Assembly (NCBI RefSeq): GCF_900156625.1 | Contig: NZ_FTOB01000005.1 | Coordinates: 1-64,000, forward strand | From: Zobellia uliginosa | GTDB lineage: Bacteria > Bacteroidota > Bacteroidia > Flavobacteriales > Flavobacteriaceae | Reading direction: 5' to 3' | DNA length: 64,000 bases | In this document: piece after piece, positions 53,415 through 61,976 of the stretch | How the letters are laid out: each line of letters opens with the position of its first letter | Numbering within the stretch: the first letter of the stretch is position 1 | Translations under genes and position numbers: made by a program | The notes under the pieces: model-generated | The model's input: only the letters and a program-made list of their open reading frames with translations | What the model was told of the DNA's origin: nothing | Database searches by the model: none

Positions 53415-55475
53415 ATGATACAGACTAGAACAACTCTTTTGTGGGTGCTTTTGACCGTGGTGTTTTCGGTAAATGCCCAAAATTTTAAATTCGGAAAAGT
53501 TTCTGAGGAAGAGTTAAAAGAAACCTTTAATCCCAATGATTCCACTGCTGCTGCCACGGTTTTGTACAGGAGTAGGAACATCAGGTTCGATTATACTAAA
53601 GGCATCGGATTTAAAGTAATAACCGATGTCTTTGAACGCATTAAAATATATAATAAGGCGGGATTTGATTACGCCACCATTTCACAAACGCTGTATAAGG
53701 ACGATAGTGATGTGGAGTCCATTTCTGGGTTAAAGGCATATACCTATAATTTGGTGAACGGTAAGGTTGAAAAAAGTAAAATGGAAAAATCCGCCGTGTT
53801 TACGACTGAACTAAGTAAGTATCGAAATGAAGGGAAATTCACACTTCCGAATATAAAGGAAGGTTCTGTTATCGAATATCAATATAAGATTACGTCTCCA
53901 TTTTTCTATTCTGTAGATGAAATCGTATTACAATATGATATTCCGATAAAAAGACAAGAAATAAGTTTTGCCACACCGGAATATTTCAATTTTAAACCCT
54001 TTATCAAAGGGTATTTAACCGTAGCTCCCAAGTACAGCTCAAAATCTGGCAGTATTAATTTAACGGGTTCAATAAGATCTACCCCAGGAGGGGTTGCTCC
54101 GACTACTACAAAATACATAAATCAAAATATTGATTATAAGATAAACAGTACGGATTACAATATGAGCGACGTGCCGGCTTTAAAGGAAGAGCCTTTCGTA
54201 AACGATATGAATAATTATAGAAGTGTCGTTAAATATGAGCTTCAGTATATAAAGTTTCCAGAGCAAATGCAGGAAAATTACACGACTACTTGGGGGGATG
54301 TAGTTAAAAATATATATAAGAGTAGTGATTTTGGCGGGCAACTAACCTCAAATAAATATTTTGATGAGGATCTGGTAGTCTTAAAGAAAAGTACATCATC
54401 TTCAATTGATTTGATGGCAGCTATATTCTTCCATGTACAAAACCGCATGACTTGGAACAATATTTATGGTTACTCCGTAGATAAGGGGGTGAAAAGAGCC
54501 TATAAAGAACGTTCTGGTAATATAGCCGATATCAATCTTATGTTAACGGCTATGCTGCAAGGGGCCGGCTTGAATGCCAAGCCTGTTTTGGTGAGTACAA
54601 GAGGGCATGGTATTCCATTATTTCCGACTATGGAAGGATTCAATTATGTGATAGCTTCTGTTGAAATTGATGGAGAAATGATATTGCTAGATGCCACCAA
54701 TAAATATTCCAGTCCTAATTTATTGCCGACGAGGGCGTTGAATTGGTTTGGTAAGAAAATCGAAAAAGATGGCTCTTCGGTTTCAATAAATCTTTTGCCT
54801 AGTCAACTTTCACTAGAGAACGTGCAAATGAACGTTAAGCTAGATGAAAATGGCGAGGTGAAAGGTAAATTTAGGAGTACGGGTCATTACTATAACGCTT
54901 ATTTGTTTAGGAATAAGTTCGGCAATAGCAACGAAGACGACTATCTGGAAAAACTGGAAAACCGAAACAACGGTATTGAAATTTCAAACTATCTAATTAA
55001 AAATAAGAAAGGTAATGGTAAGCCTGTACAAGAGAGCTATGAGTTTGTTTTGGATAAACAGGCAGATGTAGTTGGGGATAAGATTTATTTTTCCCCCTTG
55101 TTTCACTTGGTAGAGGCTGAAAATCCTTTTAAACTGGAAGAGAGAAAATACCCTATAGACCTGATGTTTCCCAAGAGAGAGAAATATTTAGTGATTATTT
55201 CTATTCCAGATGATTATGAAGTAATATCAAAACCAGCAGACATGAATATTGGTATGATAGATAATATGGGAACCTTTCAATATAAAATTTTGAGCAGTGG
55301 CCGGCAGTTGCAACTCATGTTAGATCTCAAATTAAATCAAGCGGTTATAGGGGCTGAACACTATTCTTCTTTAAAAGAATTCTTTAAAAATGTTGTTGAA
55401 AAACAAACAGAAAAAGTAGTTTTATCCAAAATTACTGCCAATGGAACTTCAGACAGCACAGGAAAGAGTAGATAA
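53415..55475 (+). CDS. DUF3857 transglutaminase-like protein, catalytically degenerate
   Basis: The 686-residue exported paralogue of the preceding gene has a signal peptide (about 1-20, VVFSVNAQ) and the same DUF3857 plus transglutaminase-like layout. At the catalytic positions it has Ile370 where the paralogue has Cys (GNIAD against GDCKG) and Tyr411 where it has His (FNYVIA against GNHVIL); only Asp426 remains. It is probably a non-catalytic partner or scaffold. The gene overlaps the start of mazG by 35 bp. Confidence 0.85.
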   Translation: MIQTRTTLLWVLLTVVFSVNAQNFKFGKVSEEELKETFNPNDSTAAATVLYRSRNIRFDYTKGIGFKVITDVFERIKIYNKAGFDYATISQTLYKDDSDVESISGLKAYTYNLVNGKVEKSKMEKSAVFTTELSKYRNEGKFTLPNIKEGSVIEYQYKITSPFFYSVDEIVLQYDIPIKRQEISFATPEYFNFKPFIKGYLTVAPKYSSKSGSINLTGSIRSTPGGVAPTTTKYINQNIDYKINSTDYNMSDVPALKEEPFVNDMNNYRSVVKYELQYIKFPEQMQENYTTTWGDVVKNIYKSSDFGGQLTSNKYFDEDLVVLKKSTSSSIDLMAAIFFHVQNRMTWNNIYGYSVDKGVKRAYKERSGNIADINLMLTAMLQGAGLNAKPVLVSTRGHGIPLFPTMEGFNYVIASVEIDGEMILLDATNKYSSPNLLPTRALNWFGKKIEKDGSSVSINLLPSQLSLENVQMNVKLDENGEVKGKFRSTGHYYNAYLFRNKFGNSNEDDYLEKLENRNNGIEISNYLIKNKKGNGKPVQESYEFVLDKQADVVGDKIYFSPLFHLVEAENPFKLEERKYPIDLMFPKREKYLVIISIPDDYEVISKPADMNIGMIDNMGTFQYKILSSGRQLQLMLDLKLNQAVIGAEHYSSLKEFFKNVVEKQTEKVVLSKITANGTSDSTGKSR

Positions 55476-55767
55476 GTGGATCAAAGAACACGGGGTGCGT
55501 TATTTTAACGAATTGACCAATATGGCACAGCTTACCGAGGAGGTAGGCGAGGTGGCCCGTATTATTGCCCGTAGGTATGGTGAACAAAGTGAAAAAGAGT
55601 CGGACAAGAACAAAGACCTTGGTGAAGAATTGGCCGACGTTCTTTTTGTGACCCTCTGTTTGGCCAATCAAACCGGGGTAGATCTTCAAAAGGCTTTTGA
55701 TAAAAAACTCGATTTGAAAACAAAACGAGATCATGACCGTCATCACAACAATGAAAAGCTCAAATAG
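55441..55767 (+). CDS. MazG-like nucleotide pyrophosphohydrolase
   Basis: The 108-residue all-helical protein carries the MazG metal-binding pattern EEVGEVAR (ExxE) and EELADVLF (ExxD). It probably hydrolyses nucleoside triphosphates to monophosphates as a house-cleaning enzyme; the exact substrate is unknown. It starts inside the end of the preceding gene with a 35-bp overlap, implying translational coupling, and ends about 100 bp before aroA. Bacteroidota commonly have such single-domain MazG proteins. Confidence 0.88.
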   Translation: MELQTAQERVDKWIKEHGVRYFNELTNMAQLTEEVGEVARIIARRYGEQSEKESDKNKDLGEELADVLFVTLCLANQTGVDLQKAFDKKLDLKTKRDHDRHHNNEKLK

Positions 55768-55770
55768 TAT

Positions 55771-55778
55771 TATATTTG
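55771..55778 (+). promoter_or_regulatory. -7 box of aroA
   Basis: TATATTTG, an exact match, ends 91 bp before the aroA start and lies just after the mazG stop. CCCTAT (55794-55799) and ATAGGG (55804-55809) form a small hairpin in the leader. Confidence 0.45.
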
Positions 55779-55869
55779 GCAACTTAAATTATACCCTATC
55801 AACATAGGGCAAACGTATAGGTCGCCAAGTGATCTGTCCGGTTTAAGAACCTATTAAAGAGAACAACTT

Positions 55870-57099
55870 TTGAAACTACACCTATCTGCTCCGTCAAACC
55901 AATTATTGCGTAATAATATACAGATTACAGGCTCAAAAAGTGAGTCGAATCGGTCTTTGTTGCTACAGGCCTTGTACCCGAATATCAGTATTGACAATCT
56001 CTCGAACTCAGATGATGCAGAGGTAATGCAAAAGGGATTAAAAATAGGTAATGGGGTAGTAGATATTCATCATGCGGGTACCGCTATGCGTTTTCTTACC
56101 GGATTTTTTGCCTCACAAGAGGGCAAACAGGTTACGCTCACCGGCTCAAAACGTATGACAGAAAGACCGGTCAAGGTGCTTGTTGAGGCCTTACGGCATT
56201 TAGGTGCGGAGATTTCATATGAGAAAAACGAGGGTTACCCCCCGATCTTGATCAAGGGAAAGAAACTGGAGAAAAGTCAAGTGAGCCTTCCTGCCAATAT
56301 CAGTAGCCAGTATATTTCTTCCTTGTTGTTAATTGCGCCTAGTCTTGAAAACGGACTCGAATTGGAGTTGGTCGGTAAGATTACTTCGGTACCCTATATA
56401 AAAATGACCTTGGCCCTTTTGTCTCAGATAGGGGTAGAAAACTCTTTCGAGGGCAATACTATAAAAGTGTCGCCCAAAGTAAAGGTAGATCCTGTTAATT
56501 TGGTGGTCGAATCCGATTGGAGCTCTGCCTCTTACTATTATAGCATTGTTGCCTTGAGCGAGATGGGTAGTGAAATCAGCTTGTCCGCCTATAAAGATAA
56601 TAGTTTGCAGGGAGATAGTGTTCTTCAGGAATTGTATACCGAATTTGGTGTGGAAACCCGTTTTGAAGGGAACACCCTTGTCTTAAGGAAAGTTGGGGTC
56701 CCAAAGGGACAAACGGTACAGTTTGATTTGGGCAACGCACCCGATATAGCGCAAACCATTGCCGTTACGTGTTTCGGACTCGGAATGGGCTGTCATTTGA
56801 CCGGCTTACATACCTTAAAGATCAAGGAGACCGATCGCTTGGAAGCCTTGCATACCGAACTGTCGAAACTGGGTGCCGATATTTCCGTAACGGAAAAGGA
56901 CTTGACCCTGGGGCTCTCGGGAACCATGAAGGCTGAAGTGGCCATAGATACATATAATGACCATAGAATGGCCATGGCTTTTGCTCCCTTGGCCATGAAA
57001 ATACCGCTGTATGTGAACGACGCCGAGGTAGTTTCAAAATCATACCCTGATTTTTGGAAAGATCTTGAAAAATTGACTTTCTTGATTGATGAGGTGTAA
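55870..57099 (+). CDS. aroA: 3-phosphoshikimate 1-carboxyvinyltransferase (EPSP synthase)
   Basis: The 409-residue enzyme joins phosphoenolpyruvate to shikimate 3-phosphate. It shows GSKSESNRSLLLQAL near the N terminus, the HAGTAMRFLTGFFA segment and KETDRLEALHTEL towards the C terminus. The frame starts with TTG at 55870; no ATG lies near the conserved N terminus, so TTG is probably the true start. It continues the shikimate theme of the operon at 45-49 kb but is separated from it by other genes. Confidence 0.95.
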   Translation: MKLHLSAPSNQLLRNNIQITGSKSESNRSLLLQALYPNISIDNLSNSDDAEVMQKGLKIGNGVVDIHHAGTAMRFLTGFFASQEGKQVTLTGSKRMTERPVKVLVEALRHLGAEISYEKNEGYPPILIKGKKLEKSQVSLPANISSQYISSLLLIAPSLENGLELELVGKITSVPYIKMTLALLSQIGVENSFEGNTIKVSPKVKVDPVNLVVESDWSSASYYYSIVALSEMGSEISLSAYKDNSLQGDSVLQELYTEFGVETRFEGNTLVLRKVGVPKGQTVQFDLGNAPDIAQTIAVTCFGLGMGCHLTGLHTLKIKETDRLEALHTELSKLGADISVTEKDLTLGLSGTMKAEVAIDTYNDHRMAMAFAPLAMKIPLYVNDAEVVSKSYPDFWKDLEKLTFLIDEV

Positions 57100-57207
57100 A
57101 AACCTGTCCTTTAGTGTATTGTAAAAATGTTTTGTGTTTTTTGGAGGAAATGTGTCGGATGGTGATGCCGTGCAATGCAATAAGAATCAATATAATCGGT
57201 GTTTTAC

Positions 57208-57239
57208 TTGACAACCCCTATGCACACATCGTATATTTG
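57208..57239 (+). promoter_or_regulatory. promoter of queA
   Basis: TTG (57208-57210), 21 bp, TATATTTG (57232-57239): exact consensus with normal spacing, 31 bp before the queA ATG. Confidence 0.65.
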
Positions 57240-57270
57240 CAACCGCAAAACTCTTAACTAAATTTCATAA

Positions 57271-58320
57271 ATGAAACTATCGCACTTCCATTTTGAATTA
57301 CCTGATAATTTATTGGCCGAATACCCAGCTGAGAATAGGGATGAGTCCAAGTTAATGGTCATTCACCGTGAAACCGGAAAAATAGAACATAAAATGTTCA
57401 AAGACCTTATCAATTATTTTGATGAAGGCGATGTAATGGTTTTGAACAATACTAAGGTTTTTCCTGCCCGTTTATACGGTAATAAGGAAAAGACCGGGGC
57501 TAGGATCGAAGTTTTTTTATTGAGGGAATTAAATGAGGAACAACGCCTTTGGGATGTTCTTGTTGATCCCGCACGTAAAATACGTATCGGAAACAAATTG
57601 TATTTTGGTGAAGACGAAACCTTGGTAGCGGAAGTGATAGATAACACCACTTCAAGAGGAAGAACCCTGCGTTTTCTTTACGATGGTTCATATATCGATT
57701 TTAGAAGAAAACTTCGTGAGCTTGGTCAAACACCATTGCCAAAATATATAAAAAGAGACGTAGAGCCAGAAGATGAGGAGCGTTACCAAACCATTTATGC
57801 AAAGCATGAAGGAGCGGTAGCGGCACCAACTGCTGGGCTTCACTTTTCAAAACATTTGTTGAAACGCCTTGAGATCAAAGGGGTTGATTTTGCTGAGGTG
57901 ACCTTACATGTAGGTTTGGGTACCTTCAACCCTGTTGAGGTAGAAGATTTGTCCAAGCATAAAATGGACAGTGAAGAACTGGTTATCGATGAAAGGGCTA
58001 CGGAAATTGTCAACAACGCCAAGTTGAAGAAAAAACGCATCTGTGCCGTAGGTACTACCGTTATGCGCGGACTTGAAAGTGCCGTTTCTTCTGAGCATAC
58101 CCTGAATACTTTTGATGGATGGACGAATAAATTCATCTTCCCTCCTTACGATTTCAGTATTGCCAACTGTATGGTGACCAATTTTCACCTACCGAAATCA
58201 ACTTTGTTGATGATGGTGTCTGCCTTTATCGGTCATGATTTGATGAAAAAAGCATATAAGGAAGCCATTTTAGAGCAGTATAAGTTCTATTCATATGGAG
58301 ATGCCATGCTAATAATCTAA
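57271..58320 (+). CDS. queA: tRNA preQ1(34) S-adenosylmethionine ribosyltransferase-isomerase
   Basis: The 349-residue enzyme transfers the ribosyl part of SAM to preQ1-tRNA to give epoxyqueuosine. It contains [42 protein letters not shown] and [12 protein letters not shown], all typical. It has its own good promoter and terminator, so it seems monocistronic. It consumes SAM made by MetK. Confidence 0.97.
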   Translation: MKLSHFHFELPDNLLAEYPAENRDESKLMVIHRETGKIEHKMFKDLINYFDEGDVMVLNNTKVFPARLYGNKEKTGARIEVFLLRELNEEQRLWDVLVDPARKIRIGNKLYFGEDETLVAEVIDNTTSRGRTLRFLYDGSYIDFRRKLRELGQTPLPKYIKRDVEPEDEERYQTIYAKHEGAVAAPTAGLHFSKHLLKRLEIKGVDFAEVTLHVGLGTFNPVEVEDLSKHKMDSEELVIDERATEIVNNAKLKKKRICAVGTTVMRGLESAVSSEHTLNTFDGWTNKFIFPPYDFSIANCMVTNFHLPKSTLLMMVSAFIGHDLMKKAYKEAILEQYKFYSYGDAMLII

Positions 58321-58352
58321 TTTTTGCCAAGCTGGCAAAAGCATAAATTTTC

Positions 58353-58393
58353 AAGCCCTTCTTTATTTGTATTTTAAGTAAAGAAGGGTTTTT
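58353..58393 (+). terminator. intrinsic terminator of queA
   Basis: CCCTTCTTTA (58356-58365) and TAAAGAAGGG (58379-58388) pair perfectly, followed by TTTTT. A second small hairpin, TTTTGCC and GGCAAAA, sits just upstream at 58322-58340. Confidence 0.8.
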
Positions 58394-58405
58394 AGCTTCT
58401 AAAAC

Positions 58406-59446
58406 GTGAAGGCACAAAAAAAAGACATACGGGCATTGACCAAAGAGCAATTGCGGGATTTCTTTGTCTCCCAGGGGGATAAGGCTTTTCGGGGCAATCA
58501 GGTCTACGAATGGCTATGGCAAAAGGCGGCCCACTCTTTTGAGGGTATGACCAATATCTCAAAGGAAACCAGGGATATGCTCGAGGCCAATTTTGTGATC
58601 AACCATATAAAGGTAGATCAAATGCAGCGTAGCAATGACGGTACGATCAAGAATGCCGTTCGTTTGCACGATGATTTGGTGGTTGAATCGGTGCTTATTC
58701 CCACAAATACCAGAACTACGGCCTGTGTTTCGAGTCAAGTAGGGTGTAGTCTCGATTGCCGGTTTTGTGCTACGGCACGTTTAAAGCGTATGCGAAACCT
58801 TAATCCTGATGAGATTTATGATCAGGTGGTGGCAATCGATAATGAGAGTCGCCTGTATTTTGACAGACCTTTGAGCAATATTGTTTTTATGGGTATGGGG
58901 GAGCCTCTCATGAACTATAACAACGTATTGAAGGCCATAGATAAAATCACTTCCCCAGAAGGTTTGGGTATGTCGCCAAAGCGCATTACGGTTTCCACCT
59001 CAGGTGTACCGAAGATGATACGAAAAATGGCCGATGATGAGGTGAAGTTTAAATTGGCGGTATCCTTGCACTCCGCTATTGATGATATCCGTACCTCTAT
59101 AATGCCCTTTAATGCTACCTTTACCCTGGCCGACCTTCGTGAGGCCTTGGAGTATTGGTATGCGAAGACGAAAAGTAGAATAACCTATGAATATGTCGTT
59201 TGGCAGGGCATAAACGATTCGCAGACCGATGTAGATGCCTTGGTTGATTTCTGCAAGTTTGCCCCTTCAAAGGTGAACCTTATTGAGTATAACCCCATAG
59301 ATGACGGTGAATTTCAACAGGCTGCGAACGGTGCCATAGACATGTACGTGAATACCTTGGAAAGAAAGGGTATTGTAGTTACGGTGAGAAGGTCGCGGGG
59401 CAAGGATATCGATGCCGCCTGTGGTCAGTTAGCCAATAAACAATAG
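58406..59446 (+). CDS. rlmN: 23S rRNA / tRNA adenosine-C2 methyltransferase
   Basis: The 346-residue radical SAM enzyme has the cluster motif Cys114, Cys118, Cys121 (CSLDCRFC) and the methyl-carrying Cys339 near the C terminus (DAACGQLA). It methylates A2503 of 23S rRNA and A37 of some tRNAs. The frame starts with GTG at 58406, and the conserved N terminus KDIRALTKEQLRDF follows at once, so GTG is likely. It is an additional SAM user on this strand. Confidence 0.95.
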   Translation: MKAQKKDIRALTKEQLRDFFVSQGDKAFRGNQVYEWLWQKAAHSFEGMTNISKETRDMLEANFVINHIKVDQMQRSNDGTIKNAVRLHDDLVVESVLIPTNTRTTACVSSQVGCSLDCRFCATARLKRMRNLNPDEIYDQVVAIDNESRLYFDRPLSNIVFMGMGEPLMNYNNVLKAIDKITSPEGLGMSPKRITVSTSGVPKMIRKMADDEVKFKLAVSLHSAIDDIRTSIMPFNATFTLADLREALEYWYAKTKSRITYEYVVWQGINDSQTDVDALVDFCKFAPSKVNLIEYNPIDDGEFQQAANGAIDMYVNTLERKGIVVTVRRSRGKDIDAACGQLANKQ

Positions 59447-59626
59447 GAAATTCGCGTATTTTAGATTTGGAACGAGTATTTAAAGCATCTATTTTTTATA
59501 GGGTAAATCGTACAATCAGACTATCTTTTATGCTTTTTGCGATTACTGGTCAAAGCATACGATGTACTCATTTCTTTTTCCTTAAATTTATGCGCTTAAG
59601 TAGGTAACCAGCTAAACCGATTTTTT

Positions 59627-60604
59627 TTGAAAATAGTAGCGCAAATAAAAGAGCCAGTAAACCAAGAGATGGAGCTTTTTGAGACGAAGTTCCGAGAGGC
59701 CATGTCTTCTAAAGTGGCGCTGCTGAACCGTATTACCTATTACATCGTTAATCGTAAGGGAAAGCAAATGCGGCCTATGTTCGTATTTCTTACGGCCAAG
59801 ATGCTCAATAATGGGGTGGTAAACGAGCGTACCTACCGTGGGGCATCGGTAATCGAATTGATACATACCGCCACGTTGGTCCACGACGACGTGGTTGATG
59901 AAAGTAATAAGCGCAGGGGTTTTTTCTCCATAAACGCCCTATGGAAGAATAAGATTGCCGTATTGGTTGGTGACTATCTTCTGTCAAAGGGCTTATTACT
60001 CTCCATAGATAACGAAGATTTTGATCTATTAAAAATTATTTCGGTAGCGGTACGTGAAATGAGCGAGGGAGAACTATTGCAAATAGAAAAAGCGCGTCGC
60101 CTAGATATTACCGAAGAGGTGTATTACAATATTATCCGACAGAAAACGGCAACCCTGATTGCGGCCTGTTGTAGTTTGGGGGCTTGTTCGGTACAGCCGG
60201 ATTCACCTGATGTAGAGACCTTCCGTAGGTTTGGGGAGCTTTGTGGTATGGCCTTTCAAATAAAGGACGACCTTTTTGATTATGGGGAGGATAAGATAGG
60301 AAAGCCTACAGGGATCGATATCAAGGAGCAAAAAATGACCCTGCCGCTGATCCATACGCTTAACACTTGTTCCAAGGCCGAAAAAAAATGGTTGATCAAT
60401 TCCGTAAAGAATCACAACAAGGATAAGAAACGGGTCAAGGAGGTGATCGCCTTCGTGAAAAATAACGGGGGATTGGATTACGCCGTACAACGAATGCTTT
60501 TCTTTAAGGAAGAGGCCTTAAAAATTCTTGCTAGCTATCCGCCGTCAAGTTATAGGGATTCCCTTGAGTTGATGGTCAACTACGTCGTCGACCGAAAAAA
60601 GTAG
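59627..60604 (+). CDS. polyprenyl diphosphate synthase
   Basis: The 325-residue trans-prenyltransferase has both aspartate-rich motifs, DDVVD at 87-91 and DDLFD at 214-218, and the GKQMRPM and GEDKIGKPTGIDIKEQKMTLPL segments. It builds a long prenyl chain for menaquinone; the chain length cannot be read. The frame starts with TTG at 59627, just before KIVAQIKEPVNQEM. The gap from rlmN (59447-59626) shows no clear promoter, only an ATAGGGTAA motif near 59500. Confidence 0.92.
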   Translation: MKIVAQIKEPVNQEMELFETKFREAMSSKVALLNRITYYIVNRKGKQMRPMFVFLTAKMLNNGVVNERTYRGASVIELIHTATLVHDDVVDESNKRRGFFSINALWKNKIAVLVGDYLLSKGLLLSIDNEDFDLLKIISVAVREMSEGELLQIEKARRLDITEEVYYNIIRQKTATLIAACCSLGACSVQPDSPDVETFRRFGELCGMAFQIKDDLFDYGEDKIGKPTGIDIKEQKMTLPLIHTLNTCSKAEKKWLINSVKNHNKDKKRVKEVIAFVKNNGGLDYAVQRMLFFKEEALKILASYPPSSYRDSLELMVNYVVDRKK

Positions 60605-60636
60605 GTGGATCAAACTTTTACGGGAAGCCTTTCCAT

Positions 60637-60680
60637 AAAAAAACTCCGCAACTTATCTTAAGTGGATAAGCTGGGGAGTT
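60637..60680 (-). terminator. intrinsic terminator of the SIMPL gene
   Basis: On the minus strand AACTCC, CAGCTTATC and partners form a long hairpin with small mismatches, followed by seven T. It lies 24 bp past the stop of the minus-strand gene. Confidence 0.7.
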
Positions 60681-60703
60681 GTCAATAGTCTTTAGTGTAA
60701 GTG

Positions 60704-61312
60704 TTATAGGAGTTCGAACGATACGGAGATCGCATACAACCTCTTCTCGTCGGTATGGCCGTAATACAAAGATTCTGAAATCTTGCTAGGGTTGGTATCG
60801 CTAATGTACAAGGCCTTGCCTATTTTTCGCCCTATTTTTTCGGCAATCGATGCAGCCTTGCTCTTGGCGTCTTCATAGGCATGTTTTGCATAATCGGCCA
60901 TTTCGTCTTCGCTTAGCTCTACTTCAAAATTCGTATCGGAACGAGTAACGCCAATCGATTTTACATGAAGGAATTTTTGCATTTCGTCGAGGGACTTGGT
61001 CCTGAACTCGATTACGGTACCTTCTTTTTCATAGCCCAATAGCTCGTAATACAGGGCCGATTCTTTAAGTTGCTCTTTTTTGATACCGGCTTTTGTCAGT
61101 TTTTCAAAGTATCCCGATTTTACCTCTTCAAGGCTCATGGTTTGTGAATCGTAATACACATTGTTTAGGCTTACGACCATTCTACAGCTGTATTCCGGTG
61201 TTATACTGTATTCGTAAGTACCGTTGACGTTAATACTGTTCGGATGGCTGTTTTGTGCAAATGTCATAAATGAGATAAAAATTAAGGTTAAACTTGTTAT
61301 TGCTTTTTTCAT
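60704..61312 (-). CDS. SIMPL (DUF541) domain exported protein
   Basis: The 202-residue protein has a signal peptide (MKKAITSLTLIFISFMTFAQ) and a DUF541/SIMPL-like domain (INVNGTYEYSITPEYSCRMVVSL... with the helix AYEDAKSKAASIAEKIGRKIGKALYI). It is probably periplasmic. SIMPL proteins are linked to oligomeric envelope assemblies and stress in some bacteria, but no reaction is known. It is a lone minus-strand gene next to a small membrane protein. Confidence 0.83.
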   Translation of the reverse strand: MKKAITSLTLIFISFMTFAQNSHPNSINVNGTYEYSITPEYSCRMVVSLNNVYYDSQTMSLEEVKSGYFEKLTKAGIKKEQLKESALYYELLGYEKEGTVIEFRTKSLDEMQKFLHVKSIGVTRSDTNFEVELSEDEMADYAKHAYEDAKSKAASIAEKIGRKIGKALYISDTNPSKISESLYYGHTDEKRLYAISVSFELL

Positions 61313-61379
61313 GGAATCGACTTTTGGGTAATGTTAAAAAGTATGTATTTTTTGAATAAACGTTTGAGGTGTCTTAAAC

Positions 61380-61805
61380 TTATGCAACGGAGTATAAAAA
61401 TGAGGCGAGGATCATCCAACTGCCTATGAATATGCCCAATATCCCCAATTTGCCTTGTTTCGGTGCAATCTTTTGGCGTAGCTCTTCGGCTTTCGCACGT
61501 GCATCTTGCTGGTTTGATAGAAATAGTTTGTTAATGAGTCCTGAGCCCAACATAAAACCAAGTCCTGCCGAAACAATGTTTCCCGCTAGAAAGGTAATCC
61601 ACCAGATGGGAGCGGAGGTCAGCCATCCTAGGTTTAAGATGGCGGTAATAATGCCCCACACGCCCCAGAAGCAAAATACAATACCGATCCATCCTTGATA
61701 GGGCTCTATTTTTTCCAAGAGTTCTTCGGCGTTCGGTTTTTTTGATAGCAGTAATGATGGTACGGCTACGATACTCAATAAAATTAATGTAATTCCCCAG
61801 ATCAT
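61380..61805 (-). CDS. small membrane protein with internal duplication
   Basis: The 141-residue protein has four hydrophobic segments. Two stretches are alike: [17 protein letters not shown] at about 26-42 and [17 protein letters not shown] at about 106-122, each followed by a membrane helix, so the protein arose by duplication of a two-helix unit. No known family was recognised. It is divergent from dnaG. Confidence 0.75.
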   Translation of the reverse strand: MIWGITLILLSIVAVPSLLLSKKPNAEELLEKIEPYQGWIGIVFCFWGVWGIITAILNLGWLTSAPIWWITFLAGNIVSAGLGFMLGSGLINKLFLSNQQDARAKAEELRQKIAPKQGKLGILGIFIGSWMILASFLYSVA

Positions 61806-61936
61806 AATGTTGTTTTTTTAGGTTTGTAATAGGGTTAAAAATCTATGGGGCAAAGTTGAGACAATGGTTGAGTGTAAAATACCCTTTTGCTAGCTAAAAT
61901 GATATCCCTGAAAATAGGGGGGAGTACTTTTCTTTT

Positions 61937-61944
61937 TATCTTTG
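61937..61944 (+). promoter_or_regulatory. -7 box of dnaG
   Basis: TATCTTTG, an exact match, 32 bp before the dnaG start. No good -33 TTG is present. Confidence 0.5.
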
Positions 61945-61976
61945 TGAGATTCGTTTTCATATAAAAATCACCAAAA

